A stretch of 64,000 bases of DNA from Myxococcota bacterium (GTDB lineage: Bacteria > Myxococcota_A > UBA9160 > SMWR01), in contig JAKVBI010000015.1 of assembly GCA_022447545.1 (NCBI GenBank), positions 124,001-188,000 on the forward strand. The letters are read 5' to 3'. Within the stretch, counting starts at the first letter, position 1. Each line of letters starts with the position of its first letter. The notes beneath the pieces were generated by a model. That model did no database searches and was not told the DNA's origin. It saw nothing but the letters and a program-made list of their open reading frames with translations. A program made the position numbers and the translations under genes. Of the stretch, positions 11,135 to 19,883 are shown piece after piece.

Positions 11135-12115
11135 TCAGGCCGGTGGCGCAGCCAAGAAAGTGCGCCATGTCAGATAACCGACGTACACCGACAGCAAGAG
11201 CAGCGCTTCGGCGCGAATGATGACTCTACGCCCGGTCGTGGACACGAATATCAACAGCAGCGACATCAGGGTCACGACAATCAGATCTCGGTGACCACTG
11301 GCGGGGACCCGTGTCGGTGAGAGCAAGTTGGTCAGACCCAGCACGAGCAGCAGATTGAAGATGTTCGACCCGACCACGTTGCCCACGGCAATCTCGAATT
11401 GACCCCGGAGAGTCGCCAGCACCGACACCACCAACTCGGGCAGACTCGTTCCCACGGCGAGGACCGTCAGCCCGATGATGACCTCCGGCACGCCCATCGC
11501 CCGGGCCAGGGAGGCCGACGAGTTCACACACAGGTGCGCTCCCAAGACGAGGCCAAACAGCCCTCCCAACAACATCGCGGAACTGAGCCACAACTGAGCC
11601 CGCGCGGCCCCCGCTTCGTCCCTGTCGACGCTCTCGCCACCACGCTTCACCAGGTCGCCCACGGTGACGTAGAGGAAACCCGCGAACATCAACAAGAGAA
11701 CGGCCCCTTCCCCGCGGCCGTAGACATCCACCGTGCCCCGGCCCAGCATGGCGTCGAAGCCCATGAACACGGCAGTCAATGTCGCCAGCAACATGAGTGG
11801 CATTTCGCGGGTGGCGAAGGATCGTTCGATCGAGATCGGTCGAATCAGGGCCGTACAACCCAGGATCAGTCCGATGTTCGCCATGTTGGAACCGATGATG
11901 TTCCCAAAGCTGATGGCCCCCCGCCCCGTCAGTGCAGCGTTGACGTTGACCGCGAGTTCCGGCGCACTGGTTCCGAAGGCCACGACGGTGAGGCCGATCA
12001 CGAAGGGCGACACCCCGAGTACCGAGGTCAGGTTGGTGGCACCGCGAACCATCACCTCGCCACCACCCAGGAGCAGAACGAGGCCGATGGATAGAATCAG
12101 TAGATCGGGAAGCAT
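11135..12115 (-). CDS. Calcium/sodium antiporter (CaCA family, YrbG-like)
   Basis: Inner-membrane cation antiporter, 326 residues and about ten transmembrane helices. Both inverted alpha repeats are intact: VVAFGTSAPELAVNV with GNIIGSNMANIGLILG in the first half, and VLAVGTSLPELVVSV with GNVVGSNIFNLLLVLG in the second. These hold the acidic and polar ion-binding residues of the family. A cytoplasmic loop rich in charged residues near 160-175 separates the halves. Ion specificity (Ca2+ versus others) is inferred from the family. Convergent with nth. Confidence 0.93.
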   Translation of the reverse strand: MLPDLLILSIGLVLLLGGGEVMVRGATNLTSVLGVSPFVIGLTVVAFGTSAPELAVNVNAALTGRGAISFGNIIGSNMANIGLILGCTALIRPISIERSFATREMPLMLLATLTAVFMGFDAMLGRGTVDVYGRGEGAVLLLMFAGFLYVTVGDLVKRGGESVDRDEAGAARAQLWLSSAMLLGGLFGLVLGAHLCVNSSASLARAMGVPEVIIGLTVLAVGTSLPELVVSVLATLRGQFEIAVGNVVGSNIFNLLLVLGLTNLLSPTRVPASGHRDLIVVTLMSLLLIFVSTTGRRVIIRAEALLLLSVYVGYLTWRTFLAAPPA

Positions 12116-12186
12116 GCAGTGCGAAGAAATCCGGAGGGTGATTCTGTGGACAGGGCGTCCAAGCCTAGTCGAATTCCCACATATGG

Positions 12187-13548
12187 CTACTCAAGGTACC
12201 CCAAGAGCCTCAAACGCCTGCGCTCCTCTGGAGACAGTCCCCTCTGGGGTTCGTTCACACTGCTCAATTCACGAGCCAAGTCGCTGGTTCGAACCAGATG
12301 CCTACGGATGACGTCGGGGTGCCGATCCGCGATGTCGAGGGTCTCCCCAGGATCCCTGTCCAGGTCGAACAAGTAGAAACGACCACTCCGGCGATCCATC
12401 ACACTCTTGAAGCGCCCTGCCCGATAGGTTCGGTACCCCTGTTCGCCAACGAAGAGCTCGTCGGGCTGGAGCACCGGGTCGAAGTCCGGCGGCGCGAGCC
12501 CAGCCAGTTCGGAAATCCACGCCATCAGATCGTGGCTCCGGACCAAGGCCTCCTCGCGGCCCGCGAAGATGCCGGCAGGTGGAACGATGATGAGGGGCAC
12601 GTCGAGAACCTCCTGGAACGAGGGGTTGCCGTTGTGAAGACCCCCACCCTCCAGAGCGTGGACATCGCCCAGTCGCTCACCGTGATCCGAGGTCAGGATC
12701 ACGCTGGTTCTCCCCTCGAACCCAAGGCCCTCCAACTCCGCGAGCAGGCCTCCGACGAATGAGTCCACGCGCTCGACCGCCTTCGCGTAGCGCATGCGGC
12801 GAAACGAGTAATCGTGGACATCCATGTAGTGGACGTAGAGAAAGAAGCGATCGCTGGGTCGTCGCTCTAATGCAGCGCGGACCGCTGCATTTACACGATT
12901 GCCCGACACCAACGGAATACGTCGGGGCCGACCCACGACCCTCCCGTTCTCGTCTTCCTCGGGAACGGCGATCATCGCGGATTCGACCTCCTCATCCACC
13001 CGGCCGACCTCCGTCCAGTCGGCGAAGCCGGCGTCGAAGCCCGCCGGGCGATAGAGAAAATCGTTGGACGCGACCCCGATCGTCCAATAACCGGACTCGG
13101 CAAAGAGTTCAGCCAGAGTCGTGAGCGAATGGGGCACACACATGGATTCCCCGGCGTCTTCTGCCAGACGCGCCAGGCCACACCACGTCGAGTCGTTCCA
13201 GGACAACGTGCGCTTTACATCACGGGACTCGATGCTGGGAACCCGCCCCGTGAACAAGGCCCCCATGGACATGGAAGTCTGATGGAAGGACGCCTGGGCG
13301 TTGGTGAAAACCTGCCCCCGCTCGGCCAGGGCATCGAGGTGAGGCGTATCCGCCGACCCTCCGTAGGCGCCCAGGTGGTCACGTCGCAGGGTGTCGATGA
13401 CGATCAGGACGACCCGTTCGGGAGCCGGAGATGGCCCGGATCCACAGCCCCCGGCAAGCAGCAGGAGCAACGCAACGCACAGCCCCCGCCTCCCTCTCCA
13501 CGGGATCACGCGGATTTGCGCCGCGCTCTGGAAGCGCGGATCGCTCAC
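12187..13548 (-). CDS. Sulfatase-fold lipoprotein lacking the formylglycine motif
   Basis: Alkaline-phosphatase-superfamily protein of 453 residues with an N-terminal signal ending at a likely lipobox (LAGGC, about residue 35). The metal sites are recognisable: VIDTLRRDHLGAYGG near 52-66 and ILTSDHGERLGD near 275. At the place where true sulfatases have C-x-P-S-R, this protein has T-S-M-S-M before GALFTGR, so no formylglycine can form and Thr is the likely nucleophile. A phosphodiester or phosphotransfer substrate, or an S/T-type sulfatase-like role, is therefore more likely. The C-terminal LSPEERRRLRLLGYL is typical of large families in delta-proteobacterial genomes. Directly downstream of the helicase stop on the same strand (helicase ends 13559, this starts 13548 in its own upstream position). 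Confidence 0.85.
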   Translation of the reverse strand: MSDPRFQSAAQIRVIPWRGRRGLCVALLLLLAGGCGSGPSPAPERVVLIVIDTLRRDHLGAYGGSADTPHLDALAERGQVFTNAQASFHQTSMSMGALFTGRVPSIESRDVKRTLSWNDSTWCGLARLAEDAGESMCVPHSLTTLAELFAESGYWTIGVASNDFLYRPAGFDAGFADWTEVGRVDEEVESAMIAVPEEDENGRVVGRPRRIPLVSGNRVNAAVRAALERRPSDRFFLYVHYMDVHDYSFRRMRYAKAVERVDSFVGGLLAELEGLGFEGRTSVILTSDHGERLGDVHALEGGGLHNGNPSFQEVLDVPLIIVPPAGIFAGREEALVRSHDLMAWISELAGLAPPDFDPVLQPDELFVGEQGYRTYRAGRFKSVMDRRSGRFYLFDLDRDPGETLDIADRHPDVIRRHLVRTSDLARELSSVNEPQRGLSPEERRRLRLLGYLE

Positions 13549-13558
13549 GGGATACGTC

Positions 13559-16123
13559 TCATGTGCCCAGCCTGCGGATTCGCACGAGGGGGCCCTGCGG
13601 ATCGCGGTCTCTCGTCAGATCCACTTCGCCCTCCACGGCCCAGAGGTTGTCCCCCTCGGGATCCGCCAGCGTCTGAAATACGTCCCACGTGCGCGGACCC
13701 GTGCTCTTGAGTGTCGTAAAATCGGCGCTCCGCTGGTGCGGGGTGAAAACGATCGACCCGTACTCTCGCTGGAATGGCGCCAGGGCCTCCTCGAACCGGC
13801 CAGCATCCCAGAGATCTTCCGGGACCTGACGGACACAGGTTTCGGCCTCTTCGAAGGCAGAGTTGGCAAGAGCCCTCACCAACACGTGCAGCTCAGAACG
13901 CACCCGCGCAGTCAACAGTTTCGGGTGCATGGCGAGGTCGAGCGAGTCGGGAGCTTCTCGTTCGCGAACGGCTGGCCGCGCTTCACCGGGATTCGCCAGC
14001 TCTCGCCAAGCATCCAAAAGACTCGAGTCCACGTGCTGGAGCATCACCCGGAAGTAGGCAATCACGTCCATCACTGCCTCGCTACGCGCAGACAGCGGTA
14101 CGGATTTCACGAGACTGTTGTGCACCTGACTCAGGTAACGCAGTAGCAGACCTTCGCTTCGCGCGATCCCCAGTTCCTTCACGTAGTCCCCGAACGTACG
14201 GTACGAGTCAAACATCTCCCGGGCGATGGACTTGGGACGAATGTCCTCTCCTCGAACCCATGGATGGGCGTTGGCGAACATCGAGAACGTCTCTCGGATG
14301 AACCGCTCATTGGGTTTCGGATGCGTGACCTCCTCGAGCTTGCGCATGCGTTCTTCGTATTCGACCCCTTCCGCCTTGAGACGCGCGATCAGTTCCGATT
14401 TTTCTCTACGAACCTGCTCAGCGAGGATCGCTCGGGGATTATCGAGAGTCGCCTCTACCAGACTCAGCACATCCAGCGCGTAATCCGACGCCGAGAGGTC
14501 CAGGGCCGTCACGGCCTGGAGCAGGTAAAGGGAGAGTGTTTCGTGCAGAGAGAAGTCGTCCTGCAGATCCTCGCTCACACGGACTCGCGCGCCCTCGCGG
14601 TTCACTCCCCGCTCGATGTGAACGACGCCCGCCTCCACCAGCGAGCGAAAACATCGAGCGGCTTCGCGGCGCATACGCGTCTTGCGCCCTTCACTCTCGT
14701 GACAGTGACCCACCAGATCAATGACTGTTCGGTAGCCACCATCGGGTGACGCCACGGCGTCGGGCCGTTGCATCACGTTCACGAGCATGCCGTGAGTCAC
14801 ATCGAAGCGCGACTCGAGCGCCTCGGGAGGACGATCGATCAGACGTTCAAAGGTTTCCTGGTTCCAGGGAACGAAGCCCCGCGGCACCTTGATCTTTGCC
14901 GCCTTCCGCTTCGCACCCGCGTCGGATCCCTTCGCTACCAGACGTTTCTTTTCGATGACATGAGGGGGTGCCTGACAGACGACACTCCCCTGATCGTCGA
15001 AACCCTTGCGACCTGCCCGACCAGCGATCTGTTTGAATTCGCGAACCGTCAGGTTTGCGACCTTCTCGCCGTCGAACTTCGACAATCCGGAAAACACTAC
15101 TGTGCGAATGGGAATGTTGACTCCCACGCCGAGGGTGTCCGTCCCACAGATCACCTTCAACATCCCGCGCTGAGCCAACTGCTCCACCAATAACCGATAG
15201 CGGGGGAGGAGTCCCCCGTGGTGAACCGCGACACCCGCACGCAGAAAACGCTGGACGTCCCTTCCGTAAGGGGTTGTGAAGTGGGTATCGGCGATGGCGC
15301 TCGCAATTTCGGACCTCTCCTGACGACCGCAAAGCTTGAGGCTCGTGAGGCCCTGGGCGAGTTCTGCACATTCCCGCTGGGTGAAGTTGACGACATAGAC
15401 CGGCGAACGCCCGCCCGAGACGATCTCCTCGATCCTCTCGTGAAGAGGTGCCTCGCTGTAGGCGAAGTCGAGGGGAACCGGTCGAAGGTCCGAGTGGACG
15501 TGAGTGATCTTGCGTCCGGTTCGGCGGGCCAATCGCTCCTCGATGGGCGCGGTGTTACCAAGGGTGGCTGACATCAGCAGAAACGTCGCATGAGGGAGAG
15601 CCAGCAGGGGAATCTGCCATGCCACACCTCGATCCCGATCTCCGTAGTAGTGGAACTCGTCGAGCACCACGTAGGCGAAATCGAGCCACTGCCCCTGGCG
15701 CAGCGCCATGTTGGCCAGGACTTCGGTCGTGCAACAGAGAATCGGAGCTGAGCCGTTGATGTTCGCATCTCCGGTGGCCATACCGACGTTCTCGGCGCCG
15801 AAATCCCGGCACAGCGCGAAGAACTTCTCGCTCACGAGAGCTTTCACGGGAGCCGTGTAGACCGAGCGCTCGCCCTCACACAGACCCTTGAAGTGCAGGC
15901 CCTGGGCCACCAGGGACTTCCCCGAACCCGTGGGAGTGGAGAGCACCACGTGGCGACCGAGCATGAGTTCGAGCAGCGCCTCCTCCTGTTCGGGATAGGG
16001 GGAGATTCCCGTCTCGACCACCCAGTCGAGGAAACGGCCCAGGATCTCGTCTCCATCCCGCGTGCTACCGTCGGGCACGCGCGAGGCCAGGGAGGAACGG
16101 TCGTCGTGGGGGCTCGTCGCCAA
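13559..16123 (-). CDS. DExH-box Ski2-like helicase with DUF3516 C-terminus
   Basis: Superfamily 2 helicase of 854 residues. Motif I is STPTGSGKS (about residues 62-70), motif II DEFH, motif III SAT, and motif VI QIAGRAGRKG near 365-374. The region after the helicase core matches the DUF3516 group, which pairs a Ski2/Lhr-like engine with a long helical C-terminal domain and includes a charged segment (EERMRKLEEVTHPKPNERF, residues ~590-608). Function in bacteria is poorly described; RNA processing or DNA repair are both conceivable. It is transcribed toward the sulfatase-fold gene with about 10 bp between them and is divergent from the membrane protein at 16199. Confidence 0.88.
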   Translation of the reverse strand: MATSPHDDRSSLASRVPDGSTRDGDEILGRFLDWVVETGISPYPEQEEALLELMLGRHVVLSTPTGSGKSLVAQGLHFKGLCEGERSVYTAPVKALVSEKFFALCRDFGAENVGMATGDANINGSAPILCCTTEVLANMALRQGQWLDFAYVVLDEFHYYGDRDRGVAWQIPLLALPHATFLLMSATLGNTAPIEERLARRTGRKITHVHSDLRPVPLDFAYSEAPLHERIEEIVSGGRSPVYVVNFTQRECAELAQGLTSLKLCGRQERSEIASAIADTHFTTPYGRDVQRFLRAGVAVHHGGLLPRYRLLVEQLAQRGMLKVICGTDTLGVGVNIPIRTVVFSGLSKFDGEKVANLTVREFKQIAGRAGRKGFDDQGSVVCQAPPHVIEKKRLVAKGSDAGAKRKAAKIKVPRGFVPWNQETFERLIDRPPEALESRFDVTHGMLVNVMQRPDAVASPDGGYRTVIDLVGHCHESEGRKTRMRREAARCFRSLVEAGVVHIERGVNREGARVRVSEDLQDDFSLHETLSLYLLQAVTALDLSASDYALDVLSLVEATLDNPRAILAEQVRREKSELIARLKAEGVEYEERMRKLEEVTHPKPNERFIRETFSMFANAHPWVRGEDIRPKSIAREMFDSYRTFGDYVKELGIARSEGLLLRYLSQVHNSLVKSVPLSARSEAVMDVIAYFRVMLQHVDSSLLDAWRELANPGEARPAVREREAPDSLDLAMHPKLLTARVRSELHVLVRALANSAFEEAETCVRQVPEDLWDAGRFEEALAPFQREYGSIVFTPHQRSADFTTLKSTGPRTWDVFQTLADPEGDNLWAVEGEVDLTRDRDPQGPLVRIRRLGT

Positions 16124-16198
16124 GTCGACACTCTAGCCCTCCAGGGCGGGAACCTCCGGGCTCGGGTTCACGAGCCCACGGTACGATGGGAGCCGAGC

Positions 16199-16909
16199 AT
16201 GACGGTCGAGACCTGGCACAGCTTCTACCAGGGCGAGCTGCAGGGGTTGTACGCGAAGCTGGTCATCCCCTTGGCGTTCCTGGTGTTCTGGGTATGGACC
16301 CGGAGCCGCCACAAAACCGAGTTGGCGGACGACCGATTCATTGCCACCTACTGTCTGATCTTCGCGTTCGAGACGATCCTCGACCCGATCGCGACGGGGC
16401 CACTGGGAAAGTTCGCAGGGCTGGGCGAAAACGCGAGCACCGCCGTGATGCTGTTGTTCGTGCTGCTCGGAGACCTGCGTGTGTTCTGGCTCGTCACCTA
16501 TCTGACCGACCCCGACCGCGATTTGATGGCCAGTCTGCGACGCGCCGCGCTGTGGATGTGGATCGTGCCCATTGCCTCCTGGCCCCTCTACCAGGCCCTC
16601 TTGGCCTGGCGACCGGAACTCCCGGCCCAGACGCTGTGGATCCTCTACGAGGCCGCCTTCGTCGCCGTGGCCCTCGTCCTGAGGCAACGCTTCGTCCCCT
16701 CGCACCTGGACCCGGACTCCCATGGCCGGCACTTCCTGCGCACGGCACTCGCCTACGTGGCCGTCTACTACTCGCTCTGGCTCACCGCCGACCTGCTGAT
16801 CATCGTGGGAGGACTCGATATGGGCTGGGCGCTGCGAGTCGTCCCCAATCAGCTCTACTACGCGATCTGGGTTCCCTTCGTCTACGCAAGTTGGTACGCG
16901 CGGAGATAG
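16199..16909 (+). CDS. Uncharacterised multi-spanning membrane protein
   Basis: A 236-residue protein with about seven predicted transmembrane helices and short loops. Helix one begins with VIPLAFLVFWVW, and acidic and aromatic residues (FAFETILDP, DLRVFWLVTYLTDP) sit at helix ends. No family is recognised. The ATG is preceded by GGGAG at good spacing. Its 3' end overlaps by 28 bp the end of the convergent SIS-creatininase gene, an overlap that both reading frames tolerate. Divergent from the DUF3516 helicase. Confidence 0.75.
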   Translation: MTVETWHSFYQGELQGLYAKLVIPLAFLVFWVWTRSRHKTELADDRFIATYCLIFAFETILDPIATGPLGKFAGLGENASTAVMLLFVLLGDLRVFWLVTYLTDPDRDLMASLRRAALWMWIVPIASWPLYQALLAWRPELPAQTLWILYEAAFVAVALVLRQRFVPSHLDPDSHGRHFLRTALAYVAVYYSLWLTADLLIIVGGLDMGWALRVVPNQLYYAIWVPFVYASWYARR

Positions 16910-18801
16910 TGCTCCACGAGCACCTCTACCCAGGCGTCGAGGTAAGTGGCAGAACGCGCCGCCGAAGCATCCCGGGGATCGCCCACCACTCCGCTGGCTG
17001 CCTCCTCCCGCAAACTCGGGTAAAAGAGTTCCTGGGGATCTCCATGGGTGTGAAGCCGACCCTGCGCCAGCCGTTCACCGCGCACGACGCCCGGAAGCAG
17101 ACCGGCCAGGATCGAGGTTTCGATCTCCCCGGCGTGGTGGCCTGCGGAGGCCGGTTCGACCCCGAGCCCCTGGGCCACATCGTGGAGGACTTGGGTCAGG
17201 TGACTGTGATCGGTGAAGGCAACCACGTGCAGCGGATCGCTGACCTCAACCAGCCGATCCAACGCGCCTCGCAACAGCGCCACATTCCCCCCATGGGCGG
17301 TGAACACGTAGGCCCGGCTGAAGCCGTGGGTCCGGATGGAAGCCAGCAGATCCTCCAGCACGGCCATCAACGTATCGGGAGCAACACTGAGGGTACCGGG
17401 GAAGTCCAGGTGTTCGGACGCACAGCCAATTGCCACCGCAGGTAGGTGAACGGCTCCCTCGACGCGTTCGCAAAAGCGCATGGCCAGCGCGTCAGCGATG
17501 AGGGTGTCCGTCTCGAAGGGAAGATGTGGACCGTGTTGCTCGGTGGATCCCAGAGGCACCACGGCGGTGTGGGTCCCGTTTTGGAGCGCTGCCTCGAGTT
17601 CCGGCCAGGTCGACGCTGCCAGGGATGCCCTCGTGGGGAACGCTCCAGGGCTCGGAGCCGGGGAACTGGACGATGGAGCGGAGGACTTCGGAAGCTCGGG
17701 GGCCAAGTCGTAGAGGGGCCCATCCGCGCCGCGCCCGGGCCACCTGCCCACATCGATACCTTCGGCCTTCACACGGTCCAGCACGAATTGGTTGAGCAAT
17801 GCCTCGTGCTCGAAGATCGCCAGGGGCGGGGCCAGGCTCGAGGAAAAACTGATCAGCGCGTGGCGGTCGGGGTGAAGCAGACCCTCCACCCTTTCCAACC
17901 AGAAACGCGCATGCTCGTCCCCCTCCCAGACGAGCGCAAACCACAGCCCAGGCTCGGAGTGTCCCTGCTGGAACGGCCCGTGGGCAAACTCGAGGGGATC
18001 CCAGATCGGCGGTGCGGTGCGCAGCAGACCCTCCATGAGCTTGAAACGCAGATTGTCGATGAGTTCCGCGTAGCTCCCCGATGCCAGCAGGGCTGGAGGG
18101 AAGGAAAAGAAATCTGAACCCCGATCCCGCCAGGGCGCCGCAATCCGATCGTAGTGGCCCGGAGCCTCTCGGAGGATGCGAACCAGCAGTTCGGTGTCGC
18201 AGTCGAGCCACCGGGAAGCCGCGCTACCCCCATGGAGTTCGTGGACCAGCGCCTGGACGAACCGCAACGCCACCGCATAGGCACTGAGGGGACCGATCAC
18301 CCGAAGCAGCGTTCCGAACTCATCACGGCCCGGAACCGGAATCATCACCACGCCGCGAGCCCTCAACCACTCCAGCCAACCGCGAACATCGGGTTCGGCA
18401 GTGCCCTCGGATGCCGCCGTGAACAACACGACCGCCCCCCACCCGTCGACTTCGCGCAACGCGAAACGGGCGTTGGGCGACAGCCCTTGGGAAAAGACGA
18501 TGAGCGCTGTGTCGCGCGCTGGCACCGACCGTCCCGCCCAGAACTCCCCACTCGGTACGAAGCGCGCCGGAATGCCTGCCCCCGATTCGATCAAGGCGGC
18601 CAGATACCGCGCGTGGCCAGCGGAGCTGCCGAGACCCGTGGTGAGGACACGCCGCACGGTTTTGGCGGGAAGACCCTCCCCAAAAACGGGAGCCGGGATC
18701 CGGGTGGCGAACGCCTCTGCAACGGCCTGGGGGGTCTGCGCAACGCGGTGGGACAAGAGTTCGAATCCCTCGCGCCACGCGTTGCCGAGGGCAGTCGGCA
18801 T
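16882..18801 (-). CDS. Fusion of a GlmS-like double SIS domain and a creatininase-family hydrolase
   Basis: A 639-residue two-part protein. Residues ~45-345 form a double SIS (phosphosugar isomerase/binding) region: TTGLGSSAGHARYL near 54-67, a degenerate FSQGLSPNARF near 103-113, and EFAHGP (271-276), which matches the second-SIS E-x-x-H-G motif of glucosamine-6-phosphate synthase. A Ser/Pro/Ala linker (373-390) leads to a creatininase domain (~395-639) with PLGSTEQHGPHLPFETD (416-432), TAHGGN (501-506) and HHAGEIETS (555-563). The Glu, His and Asp ligands of the two-metal site are all present. Relatives of this domain include creatininase, MftE and the archaeal FAPy deformylase ArfB. Its start shares TGATG with the stop of the GTP cyclohydrolase II-like gene, so the two should be coupled. 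Isomerase plus amidohydrolase action on a ribosylamino-pyrimidine phosphate is an inference. Confidence 0.85.
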   Translation of the reverse strand: MPTALGNAWREGFELLSHRVAQTPQAVAEAFATRIPAPVFGEGLPAKTVRRVLTTGLGSSAGHARYLAALIESGAGIPARFVPSGEFWAGRSVPARDTALIVFSQGLSPNARFALREVDGWGAVVLFTAASEGTAEPDVRGWLEWLRARGVVMIPVPGRDEFGTLLRVIGPLSAYAVALRFVQALVHELHGGSAASRWLDCDTELLVRILREAPGHYDRIAAPWRDRGSDFFSFPPALLASGSYAELIDNLRFKLMEGLLRTAPPIWDPLEFAHGPFQQGHSEPGLWFALVWEGDEHARFWLERVEGLLHPDRHALISFSSSLAPPLAIFEHEALLNQFVLDRVKAEGIDVGRWPGRGADGPLYDLAPELPKSSAPSSSSPAPSPGAFPTRASLAASTWPELEAALQNGTHTAVVPLGSTEQHGPHLPFETDTLIADALAMRFCERVEGAVHLPAVAIGCASEHLDFPGTLSVAPDTLMAVLEDLLASIRTHGFSRAYVFTAHGGNVALLRGALDRLVEVSDPLHVVAFTDHSHLTQVLHDVAQGLGVEPASAGHHAGEIETSILAGLLPGVVRGERLAQGRLHTHGDPQELFYPSLREEAASGVVGDPRDASAARSATYLDAWVEVLVEHYLRAYQLA

Positions 18802-19883
18802 CAGGGCGAACCCAGAGCCTGGACGTGGTGGTCGAGCAACCGGCTGGCCGCTTCGTCCTCAGCAGGTGGTTTGCAGGTGGCGGGATCCCCGAGGTCGGTG
18901 GGCAGGAAGGCCGCGCAGCCTGCTCCGTGCTGCACGATGGCCTCAGCCACCACGGGCCAGGCGAATTCTCCAGGGCCGGCCGTTCGCCCGGGAAAGCGGG
19001 CCAGCAGGGGCTCACGGACGACACGGCGAAGGGGCACCACGGCCTCTCGGGCGTAGCTCAAGACCACGCGCTCGAGGGCCGTGACGCGATCGAGGTACAA
19101 GTGCAACCAAAACCAGGACGGACCGATCTCCGAAATGGCCACGGGCAGCAGATACGCGGCCACCTGCAGAAAACGCGGTTGCTGGGGGAGCGGGCGAGGC
19201 TCGAAGAACTGGACGGTCTCTGGCAGTTCGGCGTCGCGCGCGACACCGCTCGGATCTTCGAAGGCGTGGCCCGAACGCGACTTGGCAGCGAGATAGTGGA
19301 GATTGAAGGGCGAAGGGTCCCCCTCCAGGGAGACCGTGTGCGCGACCTTCACACCCTCCGCCTCCAGGGCGGCCAGTTTGTCGGGGTTGTTGGTCAGCAG
19401 GGCCAGGTCGGCCGTCACTCCCAGAGAACGAGCCGCGACGGCCACCTGGGCGTAGCCGCGCAGATCTCCGACGAGCCCCATCTCGCGGTAGGCATCGAAG
19501 GTGGTGAGCCGGTTGCCACTGGCCTGAACCAACATTCGATCACGCGCCTTTGCGACGAAGCCGGCACCTCGCCCCTCTTGCAGGAGATAAAAGACGACTC
19601 CCCTGCCAGCGGCGGCAATGGTGCGCAATGCGCCCGCCAACTGCACCGCGCAGTCGCAATCGCACCCCCGATAGGACTCGCTCGTGACACAGGAGGAATG
19701 AACCCGGGTAAGCAGCGCCTCGGTGCCCCGCACATCACCGTGGGTAAGCGCCAGCACGGGCTGTCTCGTGGCTGCGTCGTGGAAGACATGAACCGTGAAC
19801 TCCCCGTAGTGGGTCTCCAACTGGCGCCGGTCCAGACGCAGCAGCGTACCTCCAAGCCCGCTCGCATGGTTTTCAGAGGTCAC
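18801..19883 (-). CDS. GTP cyclohydrolase II homologue with a ~150-residue C-terminal extension
   Basis: RibA-type enzyme of 360 residues. The zinc motif C-x10-C-x-C is intact (Cys65, Cys76, Cys78), and QEGRGAGF (102-109), GDLRGY (139-144) and LLTNNPDK (162-169) match GTP-binding and catalytic segments of E. coli RibA. The tyrosine equivalent to E. coli Tyr105 is not conserved: aligning K-x-R (112-114) puts Arg116/Met117 there. Loss of this tyrosine in a Streptomyces homologue gives the formylated product FAPy. E. coli RibA ends near residue 200; the rest here (~210-360) is unrelated and not recognised. No RibB half is attached. The GTG start lies inside the upstream cytochrome gene (11-bp overlap), and the stop overlaps the SIS-creatininase start. 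An alternative is a URC1-like role in pyrimidine breakdown, but no DUF1688 gene is present. Confidence 0.85.
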   Translation of the reverse strand: MTSENHASGLGGTLLRLDRRQLETHYGEFTVHVFHDAATRQPVLALTHGDVRGTEALLTRVHSSCVTSESYRGCDCDCAVQLAGALRTIAAAGRGVVFYLLQEGRGAGFVAKARDRMLVQASGNRLTTFDAYREMGLVGDLRGYAQVAVAARSLGVTADLALLTNNPDKLAALEAEGVKVAHTVSLEGDPSPFNLHYLAAKSRSGHAFEDPSGVARDAELPETVQFFEPRPLPQQPRFLQVAAYLLPVAISEIGPSWFWLHLYLDRVTALERVVLSYAREAVVPLRRVVREPLLARFPGRTAGPGEFAWPVVAEAIVQHGAGCAAFLPTDLGDPATCKPPAEDEAASRLLDHHVQALGSP

